Assembly: GCF_001942335.1 (NCBI RefSeq)
Contig: NZ_MKKH01000021.1
Coordinates: 1 to 50,124 of the forward strand
DNA length: 50,124 bases
Reading direction: 5' to 3'
Source: Cellulosimicrobium sp. CUA-896
Lineage (GTDB): Bacteria > Actinomycetota > Actinomycetes > Actinomycetales > Cellulomonadaceae
Made by a program: the position numbers and the translations under genes. A model generated the notes under the pieces. It did no database searches and was not told where the DNA came from. It saw only the letters and a list, made by a program, of their open reading frames with translations. This document shows, in pieces, positions 34,466 to 43,181 of the stretch (position 1 is the stretch's first letter; each line of letters opens with the position of its first letter).

Positions 34466-36011
34466 GTGCCTGACGCCGTCACCTCCCCGTCCGCGTCGCC
34501 TCGGCCCGCCACCGGCGCGCCCGAGGCCGACGAGTCGTACTCCGTCCTCGCGGCGCTGCGGTCGCCGCGGCGGCTGCGGACCGAGGTCCTCGCCGGTCTC
34601 GTCGTCGCGCTCGCCCTCATCCCCGAGGCGATCGCGTTCTCGATCATCGCGGGCGTGGACCCGCGGCTCGGGCTGTTCGCGTCCTTCACCATGCGGTCTC
34701 GATCGCCTTCCTCGGCGGGCGGCCCGCGATGATCTCCGCCGCGACGGGTGCGGTCGCGCTCGTCGTCGCGCCGGTCGTGCGCGAGCACGGCGTCGAGTAC
34801 CTCATCGCCACCGTCGTCCTCGCCGGGGTGATCCAGGTCGTCCTGGGCGTGCTCGGCGTCGCCAGGCTCATGCGGTTCATCCCGCGCTCGGTCATGGTCG
34901 GCTTCGTCAACGCGCTCGCGATCCTCATCTTCACCTCCCAGCTCCCGCACCTGCGGGACGTGCCGTGGATGGTCTACCCGCTGGTCGCCGTCGGCATCGC
35001 GATCATGGTGCTCATGCCGCGGTGGACGAAGGTCGTCCCGGCCCCGCTCGTCGCGATCGTGCTCCTCACCGCGGCCACGGTGCTCGCGGCGATCGCCGTG
35101 CCGACGGTCGGTGACGAGGGCGAGCTGCCCGAGTCGCTGCCGTCGCTGCTGTTCCCCGACGTGCCGCTGAACCTCGAGACGCTGCAGATCATCGCGCCGT
35201 ACGCGCTCGCGATGGCCCTCGTCGGCATCCTCGAGTCGCTGCTCACCGCCAAGCTCGTCGACGACGTCACGGACACGCACTCGAACAAGACGCGCGAGGC
35301 GTGGGGCCAGGGCGCCGCCAACGTCATCACGGGCTTCTTCGGCGGCATGGGCGGCTGCGCCATGATCGGCCAGACGATGATCAACGTGAAGGCGTCGGCG
35401 CCCGCACGCGCATCTCGACGTTCCTCGCCGGCGTGTTCCTGCTGATCCTGGTGGTGGGGCTCGGCGACGTCGTCGCCATCATCCCCATGGCCGCGCTCGT
35501 CGCGGTGATGATCATGGTGTCCGTCGGCACGTTCGACTGGCACTCGGTCCGGCCGAGCACGCTGCGGCGCATGCCGAAGTCCGAGACGGCCGTCATGCTC
35601 GCCACCGTCGTCGTGACGGTGTGGACCCACAACCTCGCCTACGGCGTGGTGGTCGGGGTGCTCGTCGCGACGGTGCTGTTCGCCCGCCGCGTCGCGCACC
35701 TCACGACCGTCACCCGTGAGGACACGAAGTCGGGGCCCGACGGCGGGACGCGCACCTACGTCGTCGAGGGCGAGCTGTTCTTCGCCTCGTCCAACGACCT
35801 CGTCTACCAGTTCGACTACGCCGGTGACCCGGACGACGTCGTCATCGACATGACGAAGGCGCACGTGTGGGACGCGTCCACCGTCGCGACGCTCGACGCG
35901 ATCCGCACGAAGTACGCGGCCAAGGGGAAGACCGTGACGATCGTGGGCGCCAACCCCGACACCACCGAGCGCCTGGACCGCCTCGCAGGGAAGCTCGGCG
36001 CGGGGCACTGA
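34466..36011 (+). CDS. SulP-family anion transporter with STAS domain, frameshifted as sequenced
   Basis: The corrected product is about 515 residues. It has the SulP signature start [21 protein letters not shown], the segment [20 protein letters not shown] and many membrane helices (about 10-12). A central [19 protein letters not shown] follows, and a cytosolic STAS domain ([36 protein letters not shown]) closes the protein. Family members carry sulfate, bicarbonate or dicarboxylates; this one cannot be assigned. Two single-base losses (near 34693 and 35400) break the frame. The GTG at 34466 was chosen by its fit to the promoter. Regulation by the divergent MrR-type (MerR) protein is inferred. 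Confidence 0.84.
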
Positions 36012-36041
36012 CCCGGGGGCGTCCGCGCCCGCACCGCGAGC

Positions 36042-37310
36042 TCAGCCCGCGGCGCGGTGCACGCGCCACCACCGCAGCACGACGCCGACGGCGAGCACCG
36101 CCGCCCCGGCGACCACGGCGGGCACCGGAAGGGTCGCGACGAGCACGACGCAGCCCGCCGCGCCGAGCACCTGGCCCCAGCGCGGGTACCGGCGGTCCGC
36201 GCCGCTCTGTCGCAGCGCCGCGAGGTTCGCGAGAGGTAGTACACGAGCACGCCGAACGACGAGAACCCGATCGCGCCGCGCAGGTCGAGGGTGAGCACGA
36301 GCACGACGACGACCGCTCCGACGGCGAGCTCGGCACGGTGCGGCACGGAGAAGCGCGGGTGCACGGCGGCGAGCCACCGCGGCAGGTCGCCGGTCCTCGC
36401 CATGGCGAGCGTCGTCCGGCTCACCCCGGCGAGGAGCGCGAGCAGCGCGCCGACGCTCGCGGCCGTGGCGCCCACCGCGACCACCGGCCGGGCCCACGTC
36501 CACGAACCGGCGGCGACGGCGTCGGCCAGTGGAGACGTCGAGGCCGCCAGGCGGTCGGGGCCGAGCACCGCGAGCAACGTGACGCCGACGACGGCGTACA
36601 CGACCACGACGACACCCAGCGCGAGGACGATGCGCGCGGGATGGTCCGCCGCGGGTCACGGACCTCCTCGCCGAGCGTGGCGACGCGCGCGTAGCCGGCG
36701 AAGGCGAAGAACAGCAGCCCGGCGGACTGGAGGACGCCGTACCAGCCGCCGTGGGCGCCGTCGGCGTCCAGCACGCCGGACCACCGCGGCGCGTCGCCCG
36801 CGAGGGCGGCCGTGACGCCGGCGGCCAGCGCGGCGAGGACCACGACGACGATCACGCGCGCCGCCCACGCGGTGCGCGTGACGCCGCGGTACCCGATCGC
36901 CGTCAGCGCGACGACGGTGACGACCGCGACCGGACGTTCCCACCCCGCGGGGGCGACGTACGCGGCGACGACGAGCGCCATGGCCGCGCAGCTCGCCGTC
37001 TTGCCGACGACGAACCCCCATCCGGCGACGTACCCCCACCACGGGCCGAGCTGCTCGCGCCCGTACACGTAGGTGCCGCCGGACGTCGGGTGCTGGGCGG
37101 CGAGCTGGGCCGAGGACGTCGCGTTCGCCAGCGCGACGAGGGCGGCGATCGCGAGGCCGACGAGCAGGCCGGTGCCCGCGGCCGCGGAGGCCGGGGCGAA
37201 CGCGGAGAAGACTCCGGCCCCGATCATCGCGCCGAGGCCGATCGCGACGCGTCGGACGTGCCGAGCCGGCGTTCCAGGCCCGGGGCGTCGGCTCCGCTCA
37301 CGGGGATCAT
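36042..37310 (-). CDS. APC-family amino acid permease, frameshifted as sequenced
   Basis: The corrected product is about 423 residues. Motifs of the amino acid-polyamine-organocation family are present: RVAIGLGAMIGAGVFSAFAP at the first helix, ATSSAQLAAQHPTSGGTYVYG, FAFAGYARVATLGEEVRDPRRTIPRA and SRTTLAMARTGDLPRWLAAVH. About twelve helices are seen. Three one-base losses (near 37255, 36635 and 36238) break the frame. The start at ATG 37310 (MIPVSGADAPG) gives a short cytosolic N-terminus before the first helix. The substrate is unknown. It converges on the SulP gene and is divergent from the BrkB gene. Confidence 0.83.
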
Positions 37311-37330
37311 CCTGGCACCTGCGCTCCCAG

Positions 37331-37358
37331 TTGTGGGTGGATGGCGCCGACCTACCGT
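37331..37358 (+). promoter_or_regulatory. Promoter of the BrkB-like gene
   Basis: TTGTGG and TACCGT are separated by 16 bases, 27 bases before the ATG at 37386, which follows a GGGAGG ribosome binding site. The same TTGTGG-N16-TACSGT arrangement recurs at 40638-40665. Confidence 0.55.
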
Positions 37359-37385
37359 GGGAGCAGGCTCAGCACGGGAGGTGGC

Positions 37386-38516
37386 ATGACCGACATCGAC
37401 AGCTCGTCCGAGCGAGCGGGAGCACCGGCACCGGACGACCGGCGCAAGCCGGACGCGCCGACGGACCTGCACAAGCCGTCGTGGACGTACTCGCTGCGCA
37501 CGACGCTGCGCCAGTTCATGCGCGACCAGTGCCTCGACCTGGCCGCCGCGCTGACGTACTTCGCCGTCCTGGCCGCGGCGCCCGCGCTGCTGGCGCTCGT
37601 GTCCGTGCTGGGGCTGGTGAGCGACGGCGAGCAGGCGGTGAACCGCGTCCTGTCCACGCTCGAGGGCGTCGTGCCCGAGCAGGTGCTGAACATCGTCACG
37701 CCGCTCGTCGAGAACGCGGCGAGCGGCGGCGGCCGGGCCGGCCTCGCTCTCGTCGCCGGTGTCCTGCTCGCCCTGTGGTCGGCGTCCGGGTACGTCGGCG
37801 CGTTCGGGCGGGCGATGAACCGGGTCTACGAGATCGACGAGGGGCGGCCGATCTGGAAGCTGCGCCCCGTGATGCTGCTCGTCACCGTCGTCACGCTCCT
37901 CCTCGCCGCACTCATCGTCGCGGCGCTCGTGCTCTCGGGGTCGCTCGCCCAGGCGGTCGGCGAGGCCGTGGGCCTGGGGTCGACCGCGGTGACGGTGTGG
38001 AGCATCGCGAAGTGGCCCGTGGTGCTGCTGCTCGTCGTCGTGCTCGTCGCGATCCTCTACCACGTGACCCCGAACGTGCGGCAGCCGAAGTTCCGGTGGC
38101 TCAGCGTCGGGGCGGTCGTCGCGATCGTCGTGTGGGTCATCGCGTCCGCGGCGTTCGGCTTCTACGTCGCGAACTTCGGCAACTACGGCGCCACGTACGG
38201 TGCCCTCGCCGGGATCATCGTCATGCTCCTGTGGCTGTGGATCACCAACCTCGCGCTGCTCTTCGGCGCGGAGCTGGACGCCGAGCTCGAGCGCAGCCGG
38301 CAGCTCCAGGGCGGGATCGCCGCCGAGGAGTCCATCCAGCTGCCGCCGAAGGACACGCGGGCGAGCGACAAGCGCGAGGCGAAGATGCGCGAGGACGTCG
38401 CCAAGGGCCGCGAGCTCCGGCTGGAGGCCCAGGCGCACGGCGAGCCGACGGAGCAGGCCACGGACGACTCGCACGGCCGACGCGGGGCGAGAAGGGCGCG
38501 CCACTCGGACGAGTAA
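37386..38516 (+). CDS. YihY/BrkB-family inner membrane protein
   Basis: A 376-residue protein of the YihY/BrkB (UPF0761) family with six membrane helices between residues about 50 and 300. Family marks are DLAAALTYFAVLAAAPALLA at the first helix, SGYVGAFGRAMNRVYEIDEG, KFRWLSVGAVVAIVVWVIAS and the last-helix MLLWLWITNLALLFGAELDAE. The C-terminus is a charged cytosolic tail of about 70 residues. Older assignment as ribonuclease BN is wrong for this family; the function is unsettled. The frame is intact. A strong hairpin (38556-38590) follows it. Confidence 0.9.
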   Translation: MTDIDSSSERAGAPAPDDRRKPDAPTDLHKPSWTYSLRTTLRQFMRDQCLDLAAALTYFAVLAAAPALLALVSVLGLVSDGEQAVNRVLSTLEGVVPEQVLNIVTPLVENAASGGGRAGLALVAGVLLALWSASGYVGAFGRAMNRVYEIDEGRPIWKLRPVMLLVTVVTLLLAALIVAALVLSGSLAQAVGEAVGLGSTAVTVWSIAKWPVVLLLVVVLVAILYHVTPNVRQPKFRWLSVGAVVAIVVWVIASAAFGFYVANFGNYGATYGALAGIIVMLLWLWITNLALLFGAELDAELERSRQLQGGIAAEESIQLPPKDTRASDKREAKMREDVAKGRELRLEAQAHGEPTEQATDDSHGRRGARRARHSDE

Positions 38517-38555
38517 GGGCACGTGTGGCGCCGTCACCTGCTGCGACGCGCTACA

Positions 38556-38590
38556 GTCACGGCCGGCACCCGCGGGGTGCCGGCCGTGAC
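38556..38590. terminator. 16-bp perfect hairpin after the BrkB-like gene
   Basis: Arms 38556-38571 and 38575-38590 pair perfectly around a GCG loop, 40 bases after the BrkB stop and 48 bases before the next start. It is a likely intrinsic terminator without a T-tract. A TACAGT box (38552-38557) overlaps its left arm and could alternatively start a transcript. Confidence 0.65.
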
Positions 38591-38637
38591 CGCTTCCGTC
38601 GGCGCGGCCTCGGCCCAGGGGGACGACGGGGACGCCG

Positions 38638-40711
38638 GTGGAGCACGAGCGCGGGGGCGATGGTCGGGTCTCAGCAGGACGGCGCGCGCGGGCGTCCGGG
38701 CGGCCTGGGCTGGTCGTCGCGGTCGCCGTCGGGGCGCTCGTCGTCCTCGCCCCGTCCGCGGCCGCGGACGACGGCCTGGACGAGACCTCGTACAGCACCT
38801 TCGTGCTCGAGGCCGGAGGCGCTCCCGTCTCCGTGGCGGTGAGCACCACGCTGCGCAACGAGCAGCCCGACAGCGGCGGGTACGCCTACTACTGGGACGG
38901 CTACTCGCTCCCCGTCCCCGCGGGCGTCCAGGACGTGCGAGCCACGAGCGCCGGCGCGTCGCTGCCCGTGACGCTCGAGCCGACCGAGGACCCGGCCGTG
39001 TCCGTCGCCACCGTCGCGTTCTCGCCGCTGAACTACGGGCGGTCGCGCACGATCGAGTGGACGTACGCGGTGCCGGGCGAGCCCGTGCGCTCCGCCGGCT
39101 CCACGCGCGTCGGCGACGGGTACGCGACCTTCACCGTGCTCGGTGCCGGCGACCCCGGCCAGGTGTCGGTCGACGTCGTGGTGCCCGCGTCGATGGTGTT
39201 CGACAGCACCTCGGACCTCTTCACGCCGGCCGAGCAGGGCGGCACGGTCACGTGGTCGGCGGACGAGAGCCCCGACCGTACGGGATCTGGGCCGTCGTGT
39301 CCGCGCGCGACCCCGAGGCGGTCGACGAGCGCGAGATCGAGGTGGGCGGCACGACCCTCTCCCTCCACAGCTTCCCCGGCGACCAGGAGTGGGCGACTTC
39401 GTCGAGCAGCAGGTCACAGCCGGCCTGCCGGTGCTCGAGGAGGTCGTCGGGCACCCGTGGCCGGGCGGGCTCGAGGTGATCCGCGAGGACGTGTCCCCGC
39501 AGGTCATCGGCTACGCGTGGTTCGACCCCGACGCGGACGAGATCGTCGTCCCCGAGGACCTCGACGAGGGGCTGCTGTTCCACGAGCTGACGCACGCGTG
39601 GCTCGACCCGCTCCACGTCCGCGAGCGCTGGCTGTACGAGGGGCTGACGGAGGTGGTCGCCGAGCGCGTGGTCTCGCGCACCGACGGCACGTGGGACGCG
39701 GTGCCCGTCCCGGACCGCCGGTCCGACGTCGCGGTCCCGCTCGCGGCGTGGTCGGAGCCCGCGGGCGAGCGCGCGGGCGAGGTCGACGACTACGGGTACG
39801 CGGCGTCGTACACCGCGGTGGCCGACCTCGTCGGCGACCTCGACGACGAGACGTTCACGGAGATCGTGGCCGCCGTCTACGCCGGCGAGAGCGCGTACGA
39901 GGCCGCGGGGTCCGCCGAGCGGAACGGCGGGCGGACGGACTGGCGCCGGTTCCTCGACCTCGTCGAGGTCCGGGCCGGCGTCGCGGACGCCCCGGAGGTC
40001 TTCCGCACGTGGGTGCTCGACGAGGCCGGCTCCGGCGCGCTCGAGCAGCGGGCGGAGGCCCTCGCGGCCTACCGCGCGCTAGACGAGGCCGACGCCGCGT
40101 GGAGCACGCCGTTCGGCCTGCGCTCCGCGATGACGCACTGGCGGTACCCCGCCGCCGCCGACGCCGTGGCCGCGCTCGGGACGGCACCGGCGGACGCGGC
40201 GGCGCTCCAGCGCGCCGTCGCCGAGGCCGGCCTGACCGAGCCGGCGAGCGTGCGCGAGGCCTACCAGGAGGCGGCGGACGCCGACGAGTACGCCGCGCTC
40301 GTCGACCTCCTCCCGCGGGCGGTCGACGTCGTCGGGGCCGTGGACACCGCGTCACGGACGGCCGCGGCCGAGCGCGACCCGGTGTCCGAGCTCGGCGAGC
40401 TCGTGCTGGCGGTCGACGCCTCCGCCTCGGACGCCCGGGCCCTGCTCGCCGGAGGAGGCCTCGACGCGGCCGAGGACGCGGCGGAGCGGGCGACGTCGCG
40501 CGCCGGCGTCGCGACGTGGGCAGGCGCCGGCGTCCTGCTCCTCGCCGTCGTCCTCGTGGGCGGCGCGGTCCTGGCCGCGCGTGCGCTCGGACGACGGCGC
40601 GCGCGGGTCACCTCGCACCGCGTGACGCCCTCCCGAGTTGTGGGCGGCTCACCGCCGCCTACGGTCGAGAGCGTCGGCGGCAGCGCCGACGCCCGACGAG
40701 AGGAGACCCGC
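38638..40711 (+). CDS. Secreted, C-terminally membrane-anchored gluzincin-like metallopeptidase, frameshifted as sequenced
   Basis: It begins with a signal peptide (RPGLVVAVAVGALVVLAPSAAA, cleavage near ADD in parts under 20 residues), then a beta-rich domain of about 200 residues. A HELTHAWL zinc motif follows near residue 315, with WLYEGLTEVVAE after it, as in M1/M61-like gluzincins. Here 14 residues separate HELTH from the Glu of YEG, against 18 in M1 aminopeptidases. An alpha-helical region and a transmembrane helix near residues 624-645 (GAGVLLLAVVLVGGAVLAAR) with a basic RRRAR stop-transfer end the protein. So it is exported and anchored with its enzyme outside. One-base losses near 39278 and 39393 break the frame. 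The exact end is uncertain: the frame runs on through the next gene, and a stop at 40623-40625 exists in another frame. The substrate is unknown. Confidence 0.68.
40638..40665 (+). promoter_or_regulatory. Promoter of the small acidic protein gene
   Basis: TTGTGG-N16-TACGGT lies 46 bases before the GTG at 40712, which has an AGGAGA ribosome binding site. It matches the layout at 37331-37358. Confidence 0.5.
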
Positions 40712-40990
40712 GTGAGCACCACACCGCACGAGGACCGAGGCACGGGCGAGGAGCAGGACTGGGCCGACCGGTCGGACGACAGCGCGCGCGAGACGCCGGG
40801 CCAGGCCACGACCGAGCCCGACATCGGCAGCGCCGGCGCGTTCCCCGCGCTCGCCAACGACGCGCTGCCCCGGGACCCGGACGTGCCGACCGACGTCGAC
40901 CCCGGCGACCCCCGCCGGTCGGCCGTCGGCGACGAGACCGACCCGGACGACGGTTCCCCGGTCGATCCCGCGCGCAGCAGCGACGACTGA
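40712..40990 (+). CDS. Small acidic, disordered protein of unknown function
   Basis: A 92-residue, strongly acidic protein (MSTTPHEDRGTGEEQDWADR onward) rich in Asp, Pro, Ser and Thr, without hydrophobic segments or known domains. It is in the same open frame as the metallopeptidase-like gene, so it could be read as that protein's cytosolic tail. A separate gene is favoured because a promoter-like TTGTGG-N16-TACGGT and an AGGAGA ribosome binding site precede the GTG at 40712. Similar short acidic proteins occur in related actinobacteria, but I do not recognise a family. A hairpin terminator follows its stop. Confidence 0.5.
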   Translation: MSTTPHEDRGTGEEQDWADRSDDSARETPGQATTEPDIGSAGAFPALANDALPRDPDVPTDVDPGDPRRSAVGDETDPDDGSPVDPARSSDD

Positions 40991-41020
40991 GCCGCGACTC
41001 AGCCGCGACTGAGGGACGAC

Positions 41021-41047
41021 CGAGGGGCGCCCGAGCGGCGCCCCTCG
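41021..41047. terminator. Bidirectional hairpin between convergent genes
   Basis: CGAGGGGCGCC and GGCGCCCCTCG form a perfect 11-bp stem around CGAGC, between the acidic-protein gene and the convergent formate/nitrite-type transporter gene. Confidence 0.65.
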
Positions 41048-41050
41048 AGG

Positions 41051-41895
41051 TCACGTGTCCGCGTGCCGCCACTGCATGAGGCGCTCGCGGCTGCGGACGA
41101 CGCGCAGCAGCGTGGTGAGCAGCAGCCCGCCGACCATGTTGCCGAGCACGACCCAGCCGAACCAGGGGAGCCACGCGCCGAGGGACGCGCCCGGCTCGCC
41201 GGCGTGCACCGCCACGAACACGACGAGCGTGTCGAGCACGGAGTGCAGCAGCCCGGTGCCGACGATGACGAAGGCGATCGCGACCGCCGCGACGATCCTG
41301 GCGACGTCGTCGTCGGTGCCGTTCTGCATGCGGGTGAGCAGCGTGATGGCCGCGCCGGCGAGCACCGCGAGGGCGAAGCCTCGAGGCCGAACGGGTGGCC
41401 GAGGAACTCGCGGCTGAGCTCTCCCGCCGTGCCGTGCAGGTCGGGCAGCGCCACGGCGACGAGCCAGGCGAGCACCCAGCCGCCGACGAGGTTGCCGAGG
41501 AGCGTGCCGCCCCACAGGCGCAGCATGTGGACCCAGCGCGCCTCCCCGGCCACGACCACCATCACGGGGACGTGGAAGCTCTCGGTGAACAGCTCGCTGT
41601 GGCCGAGGCGCAGGGCGATGAACCCGACCGAGAACGCGAGCGCGCCCAGGAGCATGCTGCCCGTCTCGTGCACCACGACGAGCAGGGCGAGCACGCCCAC
41701 GCCGACCTCGATGCCCGCGACCGTCCCCGTGGCGAGCAGGTCCGCGGTGCTGCGGTAGAGCCGCGGCCTGCCCTCGAGGACGACGCGGTCGAGCGTCTCG
41801 TCCTTCTCCTCGGTGGTGGCCGGCTCGTCCTCCCGCTCGTGCGGAGGCACCTGCTCGTCGTGGTCGGGCTGCTGGGCGTCGTCGGGTCTCGCCAC
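41051..41895 (-). CDS. Formate/nitrite transporter-family channel, frameshifted as sequenced
   Basis: The corrected product is about 281 residues. A hydrophilic, acidic N-terminus of about 55 residues ([19 protein letters not shown]) precedes about six membrane helices with FNT-like segments: [39 protein letters not shown] and the C-terminal half-repeat [20 protein letters not shown]. The family forms pentameric channels for formate, nitrite or hydrosulfide; related actinobacterial members are unassigned. One missing base near 41383 (GAGGCTTCG, expected GAGGGCTTCG) splits the frame. The GTG at 41895 follows a CGGAGGA ribosome binding site. Confidence 0.8.
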
Positions 41896-42027
41896 GTCGT
41901 CCTCCGGTCCTGCGCGACCGGTCGCCGCGACGTCCCCATGCTGCCGCAGGGCACCGGCCGCCGCCCGTCCACGCGGCACGCAGGGCGCACCCGGCCCCGG
42001 TCCCGACGGGGGACACTGGGAGGAGCA

Positions 42028-42984
42028 ATGTCTGTCCGCCGAGACGAGGAGTTTGAGGTGCCGCAAGGAACTGTCCGATGGTTCGACGCCGACCGAGGGT
42101 TCGGCTTCATCGACCGCGGGGGCGAGGCCGAGGACCTGTTCGTGCACGCGTCCGAGATCGTCGGCGACAACGGGCCGAGAGCGCTCCGCGAGGGTCAGGC
42201 CGTCGAGTTCGAGGTCGGCGAGGGCGACCGCGGTCCGCAGGCGCGTCGCGTCCGCGTCACGGGCGACCGGGCCGCCGACGCCCCCGTGGGCGTGCTCGGC
42301 ACCGTCTCCTGGTACGAGCCGACCAAGGGCTACGGCTTCGTCACGCCCGACGGCGGGAGCACCGAGGTCTTCGTGCACAGCTCGGCGATCGTCGGGGGCG
42401 GTGTGGTCTCCGAAGGGCAGCGGGTGGCCTTCCTCGTCGTCGAGGGGGAGAGAGGACCGCAGGCGGACCACCTGCTCCCGCTCGGCGCGGAGGCCGTGCA
42501 GCCCGCCTCGGACGGCGCGGACGGCACGGTGTCCTGGTACGACGACGCCAAGGGCTTCGGGTTCGTCGTCCCCGACCGGGGCGGCGAGCACGTGTTCGTC
42601 CACGCCAGTGCGCTCGGGCCGGGGGCGGCCGGGCTCGTCGAGGGCGCGCGCGTGACGTACGAGGTCGTCGAGGGCGACCGGGGGCCGAGCGCCCGCAACC
42701 TGCGGCTCGTGCGCGGCTCCGGGAGCGGGCGCGGCCGCCGGCGGTCGGACGGGCCGTCCGCGGGCGCGGCGGCGGGCCCGTGCGCGGGGGCGGAGGGCGT
42801 CGTCGCGCGCTACGACGCGGACCGTGGTTTCGGCTTCATCACGCCCGACGCCGGGGGCGACGACCTGTTCGTGCACGTGTCGGTGGTGCGCGGCTCCGAG
42901 GTCCTGGAGGAGGGCGACCGGGTCCGGTTCCGGGTGCGCCAGAGCGACCGAGGACCGCAGGCCGACGGCGTCGAGCTGCTGTGA
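42028..42984 (+). CDS. Protein of four tandem cold-shock domains
   Basis: A 318-residue protein made almost entirely of four cold-shock domains: about residues 12-77, 88-152, 164-228 and 255-318, with a basic RGRRRS linker before the last. Each has an RNP1-like motif (RGFGFI, KGYGFV, KGFGFV, RGFGFI) and an RNP2-like motif (LFVHAS, VFVHSS, VFVHAS, LFVHVS), and each ends in a D/ERGP(Q/S)A strand. The Trp before RNP1 is present in domains 1-3 but is Arg in domain 4 (VVARYD). Bacterial Csp proteins normally have one domain of 65-70 residues. A multi-site single-stranded RNA/DNA binder is inferred. The ATG at 42028 follows a GGAGGAG-like site. It lies just upstream of the dnaK operon but has its own start region. 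Confidence 0.9.
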   Translation: MSVRRDEEFEVPQGTVRWFDADRGFGFIDRGGEAEDLFVHASEIVGDNGPRALREGQAVEFEVGEGDRGPQARRVRVTGDRAADAPVGVLGTVSWYEPTKGYGFVTPDGGSTEVFVHSSAIVGGGVVSEGQRVAFLVVEGERGPQADHLLPLGAEAVQPASDGADGTVSWYDDAKGFGFVVPDRGGEHVFVHASALGPGAAGLVEGARVTYEVVEGDRGPSARNLRLVRGSGSGRGRRRSDGPSAGAAAGPCAGAEGVVARYDADRGFGFITPDAGGDDLFVHVSVVRGSEVLEEGDRVRFRVRQSDRGPQADGVELL

Positions 42985-43029
42985 CGGAGGTCCGGGTGCC
43001 CGGGGGGGAATGAACGCCCGACGGCGAAG

Positions 43030-43050
43030 GTTGAGTCAAGCAGGCTCAAG
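43030..43050. promoter_or_regulatory. HAIR element 1 (HspR operator)
   Basis: GTTGAGT-N7-GCTCAAG matches the HspR-associated inverted repeat CTTGAGT-N7-ACTCAAG with two differences. It lies just upstream of the dnaK -35 box. Confidence 0.85.
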
Positions 43051-43065
43051 TACGGCACCGCCGGC

Positions 43066-43095
43066 TTGCACGGAGCAGGTCGGCGTGCCTACCTT
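43066..43095 (+). promoter_or_regulatory. dnaK operon promoter
   Basis: TTGCAC (43066-43071) and TACCTT (43090-43095) with an 18-base spacer. The -10 box overlaps HAIR element 2, as expected for repression by HspR. Confidence 0.65.
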
Positions 43096-43113
43096 GAGCG
43101 CAGCAGACTCAAC
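43093..43113. promoter_or_regulatory. HAIR element 2 (HspR operator)
   Basis: CTTGAGC-N7-ACTCAAC differs from the consensus CTTGAGT-N7-ACTCAAG at two outer positions and overlaps the -10 box. Its centre is 63 bases from that of element 1, about six helical turns. Confidence 0.88.
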
Positions 43114-43181
43114 CCGGTCCGCCGGGCGGTCGGCCCCCGCGCCGCGCCGCTCGCGACCACGTACTCACGGAGGCAGCACAC

